From a bacterium (GTDB taxonomy: Bacteria > Vulcanimicrobiota > Vulcanimicrobiia > Vulcanimicrobiales > SCRA01): 64,000 nucleotides of DNA. Below the pieces are notes generated by a model, which had not been told where the DNA came from, did not search any database, and saw only the letters and a list, made by a program, of their open reading frames with translations. The first letter of the stretch is position 1. Each line of letters begins with the position of its first letter. The stretch is from contig SCRI01000002.1 in NCBI GenBank assembly GCA_004298675.1, forward strand, positions 33,396 to 97,395. The letters run 5' to 3'. This document shows, in pieces, positions 1 to 8,572 of this stretch. The position numbers and the translations under genes were made by a program.

Positions 1-261
1 CTCGGCGTTGAGCACGCCGCGAATCTCCTCCGCGGCCGCGCGCAGCTCCGCGACCGCGCGCTCAGCGCGCGGCAGCAGGACCTCGCCCAACGGGGTTAGA
101 CCCAAACGGCGCCCCAGACGATCGAAGAGCGGGCCGCCGTAGCGCTCCTCCAGCGCCGCGATGGACTGGCTGACGGCCCCTTGCGTACGGTCGAGCGACT
201 CGGCGGCACGCGAGAAGCTCCCCACACGCGCCGCCGCGATGAACGCTTCGATGTGGCTCAT
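1..261 (-). CDS. LysR-family transcriptional regulator, N-terminal part
   Basis: Only the first 87 residues lie in the window; the gene runs off the left edge. They form a typical LysR winged helix-turn-helix: it opens MSHIEAFIAAARVGSFSRAA, and the recognition-helix stretch TQGAVSQSIAALEERYG is followed by LFDRLGRRLGLTPLGE. LysR proteins bind DNA as tetramers and usually control a divergent or adjacent gene, but the effector-binding domain is missing here, so no ligand can be suggested. The ATG at 261 matches the usual LysR start. An in-frame GTG at 294 would add 11 residues and has a GGGGAG stretch, but only two bases before the start. Confidence 0.85.
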   Translation of the reverse strand, partial: MSHIEAFIAAARVGSFSRAAESLDRTQGAVSQSIAALEERYGGPLFDRLGRRLGLTPLGEVLLPRAERAVAELRAAAEEIRGVLNAE

Positions 262-418
262 GTTGAGGTTACCGAGCAGATGGTTGTCGTTCACGGCTCC
301 CCGCACGGCGTCAGCACGCCTTCATCGATATTAGCATCGCTATTCTGAAGCCTCGCGAGACACCCCTATCTCTACGGAGTGGCCGGTCTTACGATACGGG
401 TGAGGAGCATAGAACCAC

Positions 419-619
419 ATGTTGATCACCACCGCGATCCTCGCACTCTTGGCCCTGACCATCGTTGGGCACGGCCACCCGGTCGACTCGCGTCTGGACG
501 CCAGCGAATACCCGTTCTTCCGGCGCGGCAGCCGGCCGGAGCTGCGCAACCTAACCTACGACGCTGCCCCCGCCCGCGAAAACGAGCTGCGCGAGCATAG
601 GCTAGCCCGCGCAGCCTAA
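419..619 (+). CDS. small hypothetical membrane or secreted protein
   Basis: This 66-residue ORF lies in the gap between the LysR gene and the NRAMP-like gene. It begins with a hydrophobic stretch (LITTAILALLALTIVG) followed by a charged, Arg/Glu-rich tail, so it is either a single-pass membrane peptide or a signal-peptide protein. About 85 percent of its codons end in G or C, like the real genes around it, and a GAGGAG lies 11 nt before the ATG. No family is recognised. The rest of the 295-667 interval shows nothing else that I can support. Confidence 0.45.
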   Translation: MLITTAILALLALTIVGHGHPVDSRLDASEYPFFRRGSRPELRNLTYDAAPARENELREHRLARAA

Positions 620-667
620 CCCGCGCAGGCCGCAATAGCGCCAAACCGGGCGCGGTAGAATAGCGGC

Positions 668-1927
668 ATGTCGCGGATCGCGCGGTTCTTCCGGGTTCTC
701 GGCCCAGGGCTGATCACCGGCGCGGCCGACGACGACCCCTCCGGTATCTCCACGTATTCAGTCGCCGGCGCCACAACCGGCTACTCCCTGCTCTGGCTGA
801 CCTTGATCTCCACTCCGATGATGGCCGTCGTCCAAGGGATGGCGTCGCGCGTCTCGATGGTGACCGGCGAAGGCCTCGCCGCGCTCATGCGCAAGTCGCT
901 TCCGCTCTCCCTCGCCTATGCGCTGGCGGGCCTCGTGATCGTCGCAAACACGTTCAACGTCGGAGCGGACATCGGCGGCATGGCCGAGGCCGCGCACCTG
1001 GTGCTCCCGCTGCCGAGCGACGCCTGGGTCTTTTTCTTCGGCATCGGACTCATCGCCGCGCAGATCTGGCTTTCGTACGCAACGATCGCGAGCGTGTTCA
1101 AGTGGCTGACGCTGGCCCTGTTCGCCTACGCCGCCACCGCAGCCATCGTGCATGTTCCCTGGAGCACCGCTCTTCGCCACCTCGTGTTGCCTGAACTCCG
1201 CTTCGACGGCCAGTGGCTGGTCACCACGGTCGCCGTGCTCGGGACCACGATCACGCCCTACCTGTTCTTCTGGCAATCTTCGTTGACGATCGAAGAGGAG
1301 AAAGAGGCCGGCAACACGACCATCGCCTCACGCCACGGCACCGATACCAGATCGATCAAGGCGATGCACACCGACGTCAACGCCGGCATGGTGTTCTCGA
1401 ACGCCGTCGCACTGTTCATCATCGTGACGACGGCCGCCACGCTGGGCGCGCACGGAAGGCACGACATCGCCACCGCGCAACAGGCGGCCGAGGCGCTGCG
1501 CCCGCTGGCCGGGCGCTTCGCCGAGTTGCTGTTCACGCTGGGCATGGTGGGCACCGGCATGCTGGCGGTTCCGGTCCTGGCCGGATCCTCCGCCTACGTC
1601 GCCGCGCAGACGTTTAGATTCCGCGAGGGCCTGGACGAGCCGCTGCAGCGCGCGCCGAAGTTCTACGGCATCATCGCGGCGGGGATTCTTATCGGGATCG
1701 CGATGAATCTGCTGCAGATCGACGCCATCAAGGCGCTCTTCTGGTCCGCCGTGCTCAACGGCTTCGCCGCCGTGCCACTCATCGCCATCCTCGTCCGGCT
1801 AGCCTCGAATGCGAAGCTCATGGGCAAGTGGCGCAGCTCGCCGCTGGCCGTCGCGTGGGGTTGGGCCACCGTTGCGCTCATGGGCGGCGCGGCTCTGGGG
1901 ATGGTCTACTCGATGTTCGCTCACTAG
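668..1927 (+). CDS. NRAMP-fold metal ion transporter, atypical binding-site motifs
   Basis: The 419-residue protein is an inner-membrane transporter of the SLC11/NRAMP family with about 11 hydrophobic segments. Family members usually move Mn2+ or Fe2+ with protons through a site made by DPGN on helix 1 and MPH on helix 6. Here helix 1 reads GAADDDPSGISTYS and helix 6 reads TTITPYLFFWQSS, so the helix-6 methionine that selects soft transition metals is replaced by threonine and the histidine by tyrosine. This resembles NRAMP-related subgroups with altered selectivity, including the Mg2+-transporting NRMT type. The substrate is therefore open. Its 3' end overlaps the convergent cydB by 50 bp. 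Confidence 0.85.
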   Translation: MSRIARFFRVLGPGLITGAADDDPSGISTYSVAGATTGYSLLWLTLISTPMMAVVQGMASRVSMVTGEGLAALMRKSLPLSLAYALAGLVIVANTFNVGADIGGMAEAAHLVLPLPSDAWVFFFGIGLIAAQIWLSYATIASVFKWLTLALFAYAATAAIVHVPWSTALRHLVLPELRFDGQWLVTTVAVLGTTITPYLFFWQSSLTIEEEKEAGNTTIASRHGTDTRSIKAMHTDVNAGMVFSNAVALFIIVTTAATLGAHGRHDIATAQQAAEALRPLAGRFAELLFTLGMVGTGMLAVPVLAGSSAYVAAQTFRFREGLDEPLQRAPKFYGIIAAGILIGIAMNLLQIDAIKALFWSAVLNGFAAVPLIAILVRLASNAKLMGKWRSSPLAVAWGWATVALMGGAALGMVYSMFAH

Positions 1928-2906
1928 GCTTCCCCGCCATGCGCCGCGCGGCCATCAACGTGTATGCCACCACGATGATCAAGCCAGCAATCGTCGCCGT
2001 CAGCGCCGTGGCAAGTGCGGTTGCGGAGGGTGACGCGTCGTAGATCGAGAGTCCGCCGTGCCGTGCGGGAAAGCTCGGCAGTAAATAGGGAAATAGCGTT
2101 GCCGCCGCGGCGGCCAGCAGCGTTGTGAGCAGGGCGCACGATGCCGCGAACGCCGTCTGCTCCCGCCCGGCGCGGCCCGCCGTGCGCAGCCAGAAGAACG
2201 TGGCCAGCGAGAGCAGCGGCAGGACGGCGGTCAACGCCGGAGCGCGCGTGAAGAAACCGCGCTCGAGACCCGTCGCGACGGTAACGATCGCGTAGAGCGC
2301 CAGCACGACCCACCACAGCACGCGCAAGAGCGCTCGAGCACGCAGAGCGGGGGGACCCTCGACCCGTAACACGAGGAAGGCGGCTCCGTGCTGTGCCAGC
2401 ACGCCGATCGCGAGCAGCCCCACCAGGAGCGCGTAGGGATTCAACAGATACGCGAAGGTACCGAGAAAGTAACCCTGCGGCGAGAGCGGCAGGCCGCGGA
2501 GGAGGTTGCCTAGCGTGATGCCCAGCAGCAGGATGAGCAGCGTGCTCGACGCCGAGAATGCGAAATCCCAGAAATCGTGCCACACCTGACCGGAAAAGTG
2601 ATTTCGCACCTCCATCGCGATGCCGCGGAACATGAATAGCCAGAGCACGATCGTGAACGGCAGATAGAAGCCGCTGAACGAGACGGCATACGCCGCCGGA
2701 AAGAGTGCGAACAGCGCCCCACCGGCAGCGATGAGCCAGACCTCGTTACCGTTCCAGAAGGGGCCGATGCTGGACATCGCGGCGGCGCGCTGGCTGTCCG
2801 TGCGGGCGACAAGGGGCACGATCGCGGCAACTCCCAGATCGTAGCCGTCGAGCAGGACGTAAGCCGTGATCATCGTCGCAAGCAGAAGAAACGCAACGAC
2901 GCTCAT
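1878..2906 (-). CDS. cydB: cytochrome bd ubiquinol oxidase subunit II
   Basis: CydB is the second membrane subunit of the cytochrome bd quinol:O2 oxidoreductase, which reduces oxygen with high affinity and without proton pumping. The 342-residue sequence has the family start (YVLLDGYDLGVAAIVPLV), the conserved PFWNGNEVWLIAAGGALF segment and eight to nine hydrophobic helices. The proline- and arginine-rich last 20 residues look like an unstructured tail. It is translationally coupled to cydA: its ATG overlaps the cydA stop (ATGA, 2903-2906). No cydX-like small subunit or cydCD exporter is visible nearby. Confidence 0.95.
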   Translation of the reverse strand: MSVVAFLLLATMITAYVLLDGYDLGVAAIVPLVARTDSQRAAAMSSIGPFWNGNEVWLIAAGGALFALFPAAYAVSFSGFYLPFTIVLWLFMFRGIAMEVRNHFSGQVWHDFWDFAFSASSTLLILLLGITLGNLLRGLPLSPQGYFLGTFAYLLNPYALLVGLLAIGVLAQHGAAFLVLRVEGPPALRARALLRVLWWVVLALYAIVTVATGLERGFFTRAPALTAVLPLLSLATFFWLRTAGRAGREQTAFAASCALLTTLLAAAAATLFPYLLPSFPARHGGLSIYDASPSATALATALTATIAGLIIVVAYTLMAARRMAGKPSERTSSRPSPEPRRP

Positions 2907-4228
2907 GCGGGGCCCGTCTCCGCCGTTTCACTGGGACCGGCGGCGATCTCGCGCAGGATCAAGTAGAGAAAAAGTACGCCCAACAGGAAGTACATCCCAA
3001 GAAAACCGATGAGCGTGAAGATCGTTTCTCCTGCGGCGACGTTGGGCGAGGATCCCTGCGCCGTGCGCATGAGTCCGTAAACGATCCACGGCTGGCGCCC
3101 CACCTCGGTGACGATCCACCCCGCCTCGTTCGCGACGTAGGGAAAGGGCATGAGGAGCAGCAGCAGCCAGAGCAACCAACGCGCGGTGAACAGACGTCTT
3201 CGCCAGAGCAGCAAGGTGGCCAGCGCCGCCACCGCAAGGAAGATCGTTCCCAGGCCGACCATCACGTGGTAGGCGTAGTACGTTAGCTCAACGGGTGGCC
3301 AGAGCTCGCGCGCATACGCGGTGAGGCCCTTGACCTCCGCTCTCGTGTTGCCGTAAGCCAAGTAGCTCAAGATGCTGGGCACGAAGATCGGATCGATGAG
3401 CCGTTGCGCTCGCGTATCCGGCATGCCGATGATCGCCAGCGGAGCGCCGTTGACCGACTGGAAAAGGCCCTCCATGGCGGCGAGCTTCACGGGTTGATCC
3501 ACGGTCACGTCGGCGCTGTTACGGTCGCCCGTCGGAAAGATCAAGAGCATCGAGAAGACGAAGGCGGTCAGCGCGCCGGCAGCGGTGAAGCGGCGCCCAA
3601 AGGGCCCCTCGCGCCGGGCCAAGAGATAATACGCGCCGACCCCGGCGACGATGAAACCGCCGGCGGCCATGGCACCGCAGAGGACGTGCAGGTACTGCCA
3701 CCACGCGAAGGGATTGAGCAGAACGGCAGCGATGCTGCGCAGCTCGACACGCCCACCTGGAGCTAGCGCGTAGCCGACGGGATGCTGCATCCAAGCGTCG
3801 GCTGCGACGATGAAGAAGCCGGAGAGCCAAGACCCTAGCCACACCAGCGTCGCGGAGGCGGTGTGAAGCCTGGGCGTGACGTGCTGCTTACCGTAGAGAA
3901 GCACACCCAGGAAGACGGACTCCAGGAAGAACGCGTAGACGCCTTCCATCACCAGCGGCTGACCGACCACGCTGCCCGTCTGGCGTGAGAATTGCGCCCA
4001 GTTCGTTCCGAATTGAAACTCCATGGGAATGCCGGTCACGACGCCGGCTGCGAAGTTAACGGCAAAAATCTTTGTCCAGAAGCTCGCGGCTGCTGCGGCT
4101 CCTGCGTCCACTCCGCGCCGGGCGCGCAACGTGTAGAGCGCGACAAACGGCGCCAGACCCATCGTCCCGATCGGAAAGAGGTAATGGAACATGATCGTAA
4201 AGGCGAACTGTAACCGATCGGCAAGCAT
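2903..4228 (-). CDS. cydA: cytochrome bd ubiquinol oxidase subunit I
   Basis: CydA carries the three hemes (b558, b595, d) and the quinol site of the bd oxidase. At 441 residues it belongs to the short-Q-loop group; long-Q-loop enzymes such as that of E. coli have about 520. The N-terminal His is in TIMFHYLFPIG, the conserved Glu in YAFFLESVFLGVLLYG, the b558 His in WQYLHVLCGAMAAGGF, and the C-terminal signature is TEVGRQPWIVYGLMRT. It is the first gene of a two-gene operon with cydB. The upstream 60 bp include a small GCCGGC repeat but no clear promoter. Confidence 0.96.
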   Translation of the reverse strand: MLADRLQFAFTIMFHYLFPIGTMGLAPFVALYTLRARRGVDAGAAAAASFWTKIFAVNFAAGVVTGIPMEFQFGTNWAQFSRQTGSVVGQPLVMEGVYAFFLESVFLGVLLYGKQHVTPRLHTASATLVWLGSWLSGFFIVAADAWMQHPVGYALAPGGRVELRSIAAVLLNPFAWWQYLHVLCGAMAAGGFIVAGVGAYYLLARREGPFGRRFTAAGALTAFVFSMLLIFPTGDRNSADVTVDQPVKLAAMEGLFQSVNGAPLAIIGMPDTRAQRLIDPIFVPSILSYLAYGNTRAEVKGLTAYARELWPPVELTYYAYHVMVGLGTIFLAVAALATLLLWRRRLFTARWLLWLLLLLMPFPYVANEAGWIVTEVGRQPWIVYGLMRTAQGSSPNVAAGETIFTLIGFLGMYFLLGVLFLYLILREIAAGPSETAETGPA

Positions 4229-4293
4229 GGGATTATCGCCGGCCTATGCGTTAGCCGGCGTTCGCCTGCGTGGGCAACATCGGAAGCCCAGGC

Positions 4294-4575
4294 CTAACGC
4301 TTGCGAGCCGCCTTGCGCGGAACTTTCGCACCGGCCTTGCGCGCCTTGCTCAGGCCGATGGTGATTGCCTGCTTACGGCTTGTGACCGGCTTACTCGAAC
4401 TCCCTGATACCAACTCGCCCTGTTCCATCTCGTGCATCGCGCGCTCCACCGACTGTTGCGCCTGCGGTCCATACGCGCGCGTCTGCTGCTCCGCGGGCGC
4501 CTTGGATCCGGCGTTTGTCTTGCGGCTCTTCTTCGGCGCGGCTCTCTTCGAGGTATGACGCTTCGTTGCAGCCAT
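4294..4575 (-). CDS. small basic DUF6496-like protein
   Basis: This 93-residue protein is very rich in Lys, Arg and Ala. Its N-terminal third is a histone-like basic stretch, and the core reads AMHEMEQGELVSGSS followed by TSRKQAITIGLSKARKAGAK, which is the pattern I associate with DUF6496 proteins. Their function is not known; the composition suggests nucleic-acid binding. I chose the ATG at 4575, which has GGGGG about seven bases upstream, over the in-frame TTG at 4587. It stands alone between cydA and the flavoprotein gene. Confidence 0.75.
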   Translation of the reverse strand: MAATKRHTSKRAAPKKSRKTNAGSKAPAEQQTRAYGPQAQQSVERAMHEMEQGELVSGSSSKPVTSRKQAITIGLSKARKAGAKVPRKAARKR

Positions 4576-4675
4576 GGCAGCCCCCAATCATAATCTTGCG
4601 CTCGCGTCCCTCTACCCGCCCGCGCGCGGCGGCAAACGAACGTCGCGAGCACTCGCGCTCGCCGTTGTCGCCCTC

Positions 4676-6244
4676 CTAGCCTGCGGGGTCCCCCTCGTTG
4701 CCGGCAGCTTCGGCCTGAGCCGCGTCAGCCAAGACCGCCTCCGCCGCAAGCAAGCCGGGCGCGCCGCTGACGCAGCCGCCCGGGTGGGCGCCGGAGCCGC
4801 ACAGATACAGACCTGCGACGGGCGCCCGCGCGGCAAAGCGATCGCCGAAGATTTGGCCCGGCAAGAGTTCCCCGTGAAAGATGTGGCCGTGATAGAGGCC
4901 CAGCAGCTCCTCTAGATCCGGCGGCGCCAACACCTGCCGCGCCTCCACAACGTCAGGGAGATTGGGCGCATAACGCGCGAGTGTCTCCAAGATCACGTCG
5001 GCGGCCTGTTCGCGCCGCGCCGCGTCCCAGCCGCCCGTGCGGCCGTACGGGAACCACTGCGCGAACACCGAGAGCAGATGCTTACCCGGCGGCGCGATGC
5101 TCGCGTCGGTTGGAGATTGCATGAAGCACTCCAGCAGCGGCGCCTGCGAGACCCCGCCGGCAGCGGCATCCTCGTAGCCGCGCTGAAGATACTCGAGCGA
5201 CGGCGCTACGTGTATCGTCGCACGATGGTGGGCTTGCAGTTGCGTGCCGGGGCGCGCGCTAAAATCCGGCGCCTCGCCCAGCGCGAAGTTTACTTTCAGC
5301 GAGACGCCCTCACAGCGCCATGCGCGCACGTGCGCCGCGAACTCCGCCGCGATGCTCCCAGCGGGAAGTAGCTCGAGAAACGTGCGCTGCGGCGTGGCGT
5401 TGGAGAGGACCGTCGCCGCGGCAATCTCCGTCCCGTCGCGCAAGACCACTCCCCGCACGCGTCCACGCTCCACGACGATGCGCTCGACCTCCGCCTGCGT
5501 GCGAATCTCACCACCGGCGCTACGCAGCGAGAGCGCCAAGGCGCGCGTGATACCGCCCATGCCGCCGCGCACGAATCCCCAGGCCCCCTGCACGCCGTGC
5601 GCGCGCCCCGCGTAGTGATGCGCAAGCACGTAGCCCGTGCCGCCCTGCTCCGGGCCGGCAAAGGTACCGATGAGCCCGTCGGTGGCCAGTGTGGCTTGCA
5701 GCACGGGCGCGTGCACGTAACGGCGCACGAGCTCGGCGGCGCTGGCTTCGAGGATGGACCACGCATCGTTCTCGCCCCAGCGCGCCGTCAAAATGTCGCG
5801 TGACGGCGCTGGTTGCGCAAGCGTCTCGTGAACGAATCCGCCCCAGCGCTCGGCAGCGCTCGTAAACTGCCGCAGTCCGTCGACGTCGCGCGGATCGAAG
5901 CGCGAGACCTCCAGCGCATTGGCGGCGTCGTCGGAGCCCAGTAGCAGCGAGCGCCCGTCCTCCAGCGGCGTAAACGATGCCGGTTCCTTGCGGTAGGCTT
6001 CGTAACCAAAGCGGGCCAACTCCAGTTCGCGGACCACGCGCGGATGGAGCAGGCTCACGACGTATGCGGCGGTCGAGACGCGCCAGCCCGGCCACGGCGA
6101 TTCCGTGACACAGGCGCCTCCCACCACCTCGCGCCGCTCCAGCGCCAGCACCCGGAGGCCGGCGCGCGCAAGCAGCGCCGCCGCAACCAGCCCGTTGTGG
6201 CCGCAGCCGACGACGACGACGTCGTACGTAGTACCTGCCTTCAC
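4676..6244 (-). CDS. PYROXD2/phytoene desaturase-like FAD-dependent oxidoreductase
   Basis: The 522-residue flavoprotein opens with a Rossmann FAD-binding motif (YDVVVVGCGHNGLVAAALLA) and ERREVVGGACVTE, and closes with the C-terminal FAD motif GLYLCGSGAHPGGCVSGAPG. This layout is typical of the PYROXD2/CrtI-like amine oxidase superfamily. The carotenoid-specific enzymes share the fold, but no phytoene synthase gene is nearby, so the substrate is unknown. I start it at GTG 6244, which follows a strong GAGGAGG and overlaps the permease stop (GTGA). An open frame extends further upstream, but it lies inside the permease gene. Confidence 0.88.
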   Translation of the reverse strand: MKAGTTYDVVVVGCGHNGLVAAALLARAGLRVLALERREVVGGACVTESPWPGWRVSTAAYVVSLLHPRVVRELELARFGYEAYRKEPASFTPLEDGRSLLLGSDDAANALEVSRFDPRDVDGLRQFTSAAERWGGFVHETLAQPAPSRDILTARWGENDAWSILEASAAELVRRYVHAPVLQATLATDGLIGTFAGPEQGGTGYVLAHHYAGRAHGVQGAWGFVRGGMGGITRALALSLRSAGGEIRTQAEVERIVVERGRVRGVVLRDGTEIAAATVLSNATPQRTFLELLPAGSIAAEFAAHVRAWRCEGVSLKVNFALGEAPDFSARPGTQLQAHHRATIHVAPSLEYLQRGYEDAAAGGVSQAPLLECFMQSPTDASIAPPGKHLLSVFAQWFPYGRTGGWDAARREQAADVILETLARYAPNLPDVVEARQVLAPPDLEELLGLYHGHIFHGELLPGQIFGDRFAARAPVAGLYLCGSGAHPGGCVSGAPGLLAAEAVLADAAQAEAAGNEGDPAG

Positions 6245-7605
6245 GCTGCCTCCTCTGCAACGGCGACGCCGGCGGCTCCGCGCCGCAGCAGCGCGAAGGG
6301 AACGCCGAGTATCAAGCCGCTGGCGGCAATCCAACGCTGCACGCCATCGGCACCCACCACGCCGTAGACGACGATGGCGCCCAGCCACAGCGCACCGAGC
6401 AACGGCAGCGTGACGGTGCGCAGCCGCTGCAAGCCGCGCGCGTGCGGCGCGAACACCGCCGCGCAAGCCAGAGCCGAGAGCACGAAGAGCGCACCCAAGA
6501 AGACGCTCGAAGCATCCACGATCGCGTTCAATGCCACGTTGACCGACGGCGAAAGGCCCGCCAGCCCCGTCGAGATCACCGTCACGATCAGCATGCCCAG
6601 AATCGCGCCGTCAGGCGTCCCCAAGCGCGGATGGACATGCGCGAGACGCCTAGGCAGCACGCCGTCGCGCGCCATGGCGAAGGCGGAGCGCGAGAGGTAG
6701 AGCATGGTCGTGAAGAGCGAGGCCGCACTCGAAACGAGTACCGTCGCGGCCACGACGCGTAGCCACAGCCCGCCTCCCAACTGCTGCGCGACGTACTCCA
6801 TGGCGTCGGCACTGTGCTTGGCGTAACCGTCGACCGTTCCCAAGCGCAGCGCCACGGTCGCGAACAGCGCCAGCGCCACGGCGGTTACCGCCAGTGCCGT
6901 CACGCCGGCGAGGCCGGGCTCGCGGCTTGCACCCAGACGCTCCTCGCTCGATGCGGCGGAGGCCTCCCATCCATCCACCACCCAAATCGAGAGCACCGCC
7001 GCGCCGAGTACGCCTGCGAAACCCGTGTGATGGAAACTGCGCAGTACCGCGTGCGCCGGCGCCACGCTAGGATGGAGCAGGATGGCGACCACCAGCGCAC
7101 CCAGCACGGCAAACTCCGCCGCCAGCATCGCCGCGCTGACCTCCGCCGTTGGACGCGCGCCCGCGTAGAGCAGCGCCGACGCGGCCACGATCCACACCAT
7201 CGCTACCAACCCCACCACGAACGCCGAGGGCGTGCGCTCCGGCGCCAGTAGCGCCAGCGTGTAGGTCGCGGCGGGCCATGCGGTAGCCATGGTGGCGAAG
7301 AAGTTGGCGCACAGCAGCGTCCACGCGCCGTACGATCCCACGCCGCGCCCAAACGCCATGCGGATCCACGCGTATGACGACCCCGCCGACGGATGCGCGC
7401 GCACGAGATGGCCGAAGGCAAACGCCACCAGCGTCATGGGAACGCAGAGCATCAGCAGCGCCAGCGGAGCGTCGTATCCCGCCGCGGCTACCATCAGCCC
7501 CAGCGTTGCGGCCAGACTGTACGCGGGCGCCATCGAAGCGCTGCCGATCACTGCGAGATCGCGCAACGAGAGGACGCGTTTGAGTGCACGATCCGTGACG
7601 GCCAT
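6241..7605 (-). CDS. APC-superfamily amino acid/polyamine permease
   Basis: This is a 454-residue integral membrane protein with about 12 hydrophobic helices. The N-terminus has the APC hallmark SLRDLAVIGSASMAPAYSLA, and HPSAGSSYAWIRMAFG in helix 3 follows the family pattern. APC permeases import amino acids or amines by proton or sodium symport or by exchange. The ATG at 7605 follows AAGGAG at good spacing; an upstream in-frame extension to 7824 runs into the divergent gluQ and is rejected. Its stop overlaps the start of the flavoprotein gene, which suggests that the permease may bring in the flavoprotein substrate, possibly an amine. Confidence 0.9.
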   Translation of the reverse strand: MAVTDRALKRVLSLRDLAVIGSASMAPAYSLAATLGLMVAAAGYDAPLALLMLCVPMTLVAFAFGHLVRAHPSAGSSYAWIRMAFGRGVGSYGAWTLLCANFFATMATAWPAATYTLALLAPERTPSAFVVGLVAMVWIVAASALLYAGARPTAEVSAAMLAAEFAVLGALVVAILLHPSVAPAHAVLRSFHHTGFAGVLGAAVLSIWVVDGWEASAASSEERLGASREPGLAGVTALAVTAVALALFATVALRLGTVDGYAKHSADAMEYVAQQLGGGLWLRVVAATVLVSSAASLFTTMLYLSRSAFAMARDGVLPRRLAHVHPRLGTPDGAILGMLIVTVISTGLAGLSPSVNVALNAIVDASSVFLGALFVLSALACAAVFAPHARGLQRLRTVTLPLLGALWLGAIVVYGVVGADGVQRWIAASGLILGVPFALLRRGAAGVAVAEEAA

Positions 7606-7651
7606 CCTCGCTCCTTGAAGGTGTCGGCCCCGGGCGGGGAAAGAAGCGTTC

Positions 7652-8572
7652 GTGGTCCAGACCGACGCTCCCCGGCGGCGGGGGCGTTTCGCGCCGAGCC
7701 CCACGGGGCCGATGCACCTAGGAAACGCCCGTACCGCGCTGCTGGCATGGCTGGACGCACGCGCCGGCGGCGGCCGCATCGTCTTACGCATCGAGGATCT
7801 CGACCCACAGCGTTCGCACCGCAAGCACGCCGAGCTCGTGCAGCGCGATCTAGCTTGGCTGGGCCTGGACTACGACGAAGGACCTTACTACCAGAGCCGG
7901 CGCACGGCGCGTTACGCGGCGGTGCTGGAGGCGTTGAAGGCACGCGATCTCGTCTATCCCTGCTGGTGTTCGCGTGCCGACGTCCACCGTGCTGCCGGCG
8001 CGCCGCACTTGGGTGAGGAGGCTCGCTATCCCGGCACCTGCGCGCGGCACGCCGCGCCGCCGGCGGGGAGACGGCGCGAACCGGCGTGGCGCCTGCGCAC
8101 GCCGGCACGCGCCTACGCTTGGGACGACCTGGTGCTCGGCGCCAGCAGCGAGCGTGCCGATCTGTACGGAGATTTAGTGGTCCGGCGCGCCGATGGTGCG
8201 TTCGGCTACCAGCTCGCCGTCGCGATCGACGACGCCGAGCTGGGCATCACGCGCGCGATCCGCGGCGGGGATCTCATCACATCGACACCGCGCCAGCTCG
8301 CGCTCTATGACATGCTGAACTATCGCCCGCCGCGCTTTGGCCACGTGCCGCTGCTGTTCGATGCAGCGGGGCGGCGTCTAGCCAAGCGCACGCCGTCGAC
8401 CACGATCTCCGGGCTGCGCGACGCCGGCGAGGACCCACGCGCCGTGGTGGGCATGCTCGCCGCACAACTCGGCTGGGCGGCGCCGGGCCAACGCTTGTGG
8501 CCGCGAGAGCTGCTGCAGGCGGGCTATGGTGTTGAGCGGATCGGCGCACCGCTGGAACGGCGGCATGCGTAG
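7652..8572 (+). CDS. gluQ: glutamyl-Q tRNA(Asp) synthetase
   Basis: GluQ (YadB) activates glutamate without tRNA and transfers it to queuosine at position 34 of tRNA-Asp. The 306-residue length fits this truncated GluRS paralogue, which lacks the anticodon-binding domain. The class I HIGH-type motif is in FAPSPTGPMHLGNARTALLA, RIEDLDPQRS follows, the zinc ligands are in YPCWCSR and YPGTC, and the KMSKS equivalent is RLAKRTPSTTI. GTG 7652 is the start. It is divergent from the APC permease and overlaps the next gene by 8 bp. The usual dksA neighbour is absent. Confidence 0.95.
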   Translation: MVQTDAPRRRGRFAPSPTGPMHLGNARTALLAWLDARAGGGRIVLRIEDLDPQRSHRKHAELVQRDLAWLGLDYDEGPYYQSRRTARYAAVLEALKARDLVYPCWCSRADVHRAAGAPHLGEEARYPGTCARHAAPPAGRRREPAWRLRTPARAYAWDDLVLGASSERADLYGDLVVRRADGAFGYQLAVAIDDAELGITRAIRGGDLITSTPRQLALYDMLNYRPPRFGHVPLLFDAAGRRLAKRTPSTTISGLRDAGEDPRAVVGMLAAQLGWAAPGQRLWPRELLQAGYGVERIGAPLERRHA

